Origin: Chara braunii
Lineage: Eukaryota > Streptophyta > Charophyceae > Charales > Characeae
Reading direction: 5' to 3'
DNA: 39,998 bases
Assembly (NCBI GenBank): GCA_003427395.1
Contig: BFEA01000451.1
Location: 799,006 to 839,003, forward strand
Under the pieces are notes generated by a model. That model ran no database searches. It had not been told where the DNA came from and worked only from the letters and a program-made list of their open reading frames with translations. Positions 38,895-39,998 of this stretch are shown piece by piece (position 1 is the stretch's first letter; each line of letters begins with the position of its first letter). The position numbers and the translations under genes were made by a program.

Positions 38895-39998
38895 GTGAAG
38901 ACCAACAGTAGTTAGCAAGGGCCCTTCCTCAGTGACCGCAACGCAGCCACAGCCCATGGCCCATGCCATCGCTATCTCCAGATGGCTACGTGTTCCTCCT
39001 GTCACAACACCCCCTCATCATGATCGTATCACACCAAATAGATAGCTTCCATACCTTCATGACCAGGGGGCATTGTATTTGGGGGACAATGCCAGTGGTG
39101 TACCAAACAAGGTGATAGCATGGCACATAGCAATCTTGAATCTCCAGAGAGCTACTGTCTGACTGGAGCGATAGCTTGTATTCATTCATGATCAGGGCCA
39201 TCAGGCTGCTTTCTATTTGGGGGGAAGATGACAGTGGAGTGCCAAACAAGGTAGCGTAGACAGTGAGAATAAAAAAAATATGTAAAGCAGCATGGCACGG
39301 CACTTTCCATCGGGCAGAAGAAAAACGAATAGATAATGACGTGGTTGGAAAGGAGATCCTATTGTAATTGAATTCACAACAATGCCAGGAATAAATGTCC
39401 CCCATCTCACTGCTCTCTCCTCCTCGCCCTCCTGCTGTTCAAATCATCCTCTCCTCCTCGTAATTCAACATGAATGAATGAACCTAAAGAATGGATGAAA
39501 AAGAACCAAACACAAAGAATCAAAATGTCTGAGTCTCGAATATTAAAAGAATGAATTAACGTCTGAGCGTCAAACCTAGCAGCAACTAGCAGCAAACGGT
39601 ACAGAGAATCATTGCCCCCTCATTCCATCAGCAATGCTCACTCTTCCCTCATCACTCAAGTTCACCATGCTCTGGACAACATTCACTGTTTGACTGTGTT
39701 GGTGTCTTTTAAGGCAACCAACCGTTGCAGCCTCGTGGGCAGCACAAGTCTGCTTCGGTCCCACCGCCACCAATGCCACCAATGCCAGCAATGTTGGCAG
39801 TGGGATGATCTCACGGTTATCACCTGCAAATTGCTAAAGCAATAGTAAGCATCGCATAAATTTAATACAATTCAATCATCAATGGTAATAAATAGAGACA
39901 ATCAATACACACATGGAACGCTTTATGACCCAACTAACATTGGCTTTTTCCAGTTGGTCAGACAGGGTGCACTGTGTGAGTATCAACAGTTGTTGGGC
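38895..39998. other. Gene-free interval with an internal duplication
   Basis: No coding region is recognised. Segments near 39031-39122 and 39168-39260 share ordered blocks (GATAGCTT, TTCATGA, CAGGG, TATTTGGGGG, CAGTGG, CAAACAAGGT), so they are diverged tandem copies. A CACCAATGC repeat lies near 39765-39790. Confidence 0.5.

Overview
The window is repeat-rich DNA from a large eukaryotic nuclear genome. Ty3/gypsy elements with chromodomain-like integrase tails, primer-binding sites close to plant initiator-Met tRNA, LINE remnants with a zf-RVT finger, nuclear 18S and 28S rRNA fragments and abundant microsatellites all point to the green-plant lineage. My impression is a large-genome streptophyte alga such as Chara, but the species is not proven by the sequence. 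I see no convincing single-copy host gene. Nearly every recognisable coding segment belongs to a retrotransposon, and most are broken. Layout: (1) 1-6753 holds a minus-strand Ty3/gypsy element (family A): gag, protease, RT-RNase H-integrase and a frame-shifted integrase tail, between direct repeats at 488-721 and 6522-6753. (2) 6756-9215 is a mosaic: a plus-strand A-like gag piece, a minus-strand family C gag piece, then a plus-strand family C integrase tail, polypurine tract and 3' LTR. (3) 9216-12383 is gene-poor with microsatellites. (4) 12384-26659 is a family C solo LTR split by a 13.3-kb family B LTR retrotransposon (12554-25877, target duplication ACCAA). Family B has a 5' LTR, a PBS, a 5.3-kb leader, degraded gag, protease, RT, RNase H, integrase and chromodomain, and a 3' LTR. 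Its leader holds the 3' end of 18S rRNA, a C-rich spacer with an 852-base gap, part of 28S rRNA and a 5'-truncated LINE. (5) 26660-31375 has no gene I recognise but contains structured DNA: a hairpin array, a 53-bp minisatellite before a TATA box, and two hairpins with the same loop. (6) 31375-37765 is a minus-strand family C element with 5' LTR, PBS, long leader, gag, protease and RT-RNase H, truncated before integrase. (7) 37766-39998 is gene-poor and contains an 85-bp foldback. How the parts work: in each element Gag forms the particle, protease matures it, RT-RNase H copies the RNA from a tRNA primer and integrase inserts the cDNA; the chromodomain probably steers insertion to chromatin. 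Two points stand out. Family B carries diverged rRNA sequence between PBS and gag inside one target-duplication-bounded insertion. Families A and C both have the slippery heptamer GGGAAAC in the gag frame at the end of gag, with a stem-loop just downstream and the next reading frame at -1, the layout of programmed ribosomal frameshifting.
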